A stretch of DNA of 64,000 nt. Source: Lineus longissimus. Lineage: Eukaryota > Nemertea > Pilidiophora > Heteronemertea > Lineidae. A program made the position numbers and the translations under genes. The notes under the pieces were generated by a model. It was not told the origin of the DNA. It saw only the letters and a list, made by a program, of their open reading frames with translations, and did no database searches. Of this stretch, positions 63,809 to 64,000 are shown in pieces. Where the stretch lies: NCBI RefSeq assembly GCF_910592395.1, contig NC_088310.1, positions 3,479,501 to 3,543,500 of the forward strand, read 5' to 3'. Numbering within the stretch: position 1 is the first letter of the stretch; every line of letters begins with the position of its first letter.

Positions 63809-63979
63809 ATGCTCATCAGAAGCGCTGTTGTTTTCTTTATTTTCCTAGTTTTTAGCACTGCAATTGTCAGTTGTTGTTCCATCTGTATATTTTCAACACT
63901 ATCCGCTGATAATAACATTAACCAAATAAAAGCTGATAATAACATTAACCAAATAAAAGAGCGGCGGTGTGGAGCATAA
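63809..63979 (+). CDS. Possible signal-anchor ORF at the window end
   Basis: A 56-codon ORF starts MLIRSAVVFFIFLVFSTAIV, a strongly hydrophobic signal or anchor-like start, continues into a Cys-rich stretch and then a repeated ADNNINQIK, and ends at a TAA (63977-63979). The second half is just a 27-bp tandem duplication (63905-63958). It could be the first exon of a secreted or type II membrane protein, or chance. Confidence 0.2.
   Translation: MLIRSAVVFFIFLVFSTAIVSCCSICIFSTLSADNNINQIKADNNINQIKERRCGA
63905..63958. repeat. Perfect 27-bp tandem duplication
   Basis: Two exact head-to-tail copies of a unit beginning GCTGATAATAACATTAACC. The length is a multiple of three, so the local ORF stays open. 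Confidence 0.9.
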
Positions 63980-64000
63980 CTGAATTACGCCCGTATTATC

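Overview
The window is animal nuclear DNA. Coding exons are short and bounded by GT-AG introns, AATAAA signals follow the genes, and the AT-rich non-coding DNA is full of TACATGTA and AGGCCTA words, homopolymer runs and short repeats. These features suggest a marine invertebrate, perhaps an echinoderm or another non-vertebrate deuterostome. The sequence alone does not fix the phylum.

Region 1 (about 1-12.6 kb) is a tandem duplication with a unit of about 6 kb (322-6284 and 6483-12573). Each unit carries, on the + strand, the 3' exons of a family-31 glycosyltransferase that closely resembles the C-terminal half of B3GALNT2. A complete three-exon rhodopsin-class GPCR lies on the - strand inside one of its introns. 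The two genes have had different fates. In copy 2 the glycosyltransferase has an in-frame TAA and no visible 5' exons, so it is a pseudogene. Both nested GPCR copies stay open with conserved splice sites (inferred 390 and 386 aa). Copy 2 also carries a 367-bp GC-rich insertion in a GPCR intron.

Region 2 (13.7-55.6 kb) holds two complete classical calpains, head to tail on the - strand. I rebuilt 18 coding exons for each by hand, and every splice phase matches: 707 aa at 23705-13751 and 788 aa at 55578-28777. Both have the Cys/His/Asn triad, a CBSW (C2-like) domain and a penta-EF-hand domain, and both end in the same eight residues. They differ at the N-terminus (a 9-residue MGFGNLFKR start against a 94-residue Gly/His/Arg-rich tail) and at two introns. 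The second gene is large because of three introns of 5.5-7 kb, which hold a TTAA-flanked MITE, a tRNA-like SINE relic and several tandem repeats.

Region 3 (55.6-64 kb) has no recognised gene. It contains a roughly 300-bp nested palindrome made of a few short words, one orphan exon-like segment, a 47-codon membrane ORF with a good Kozak context, and minor tandem repeats.

The calpains act as Ca2+-regulated cytosolic cysteine proteases. The glycosyltransferase acts in the ER/Golgi lumen and the GPCRs at the cell surface. Nothing in the sequence suggests that the two blocks work together. The most unusual feature is the duplicated nested gene pair with asymmetric decay.
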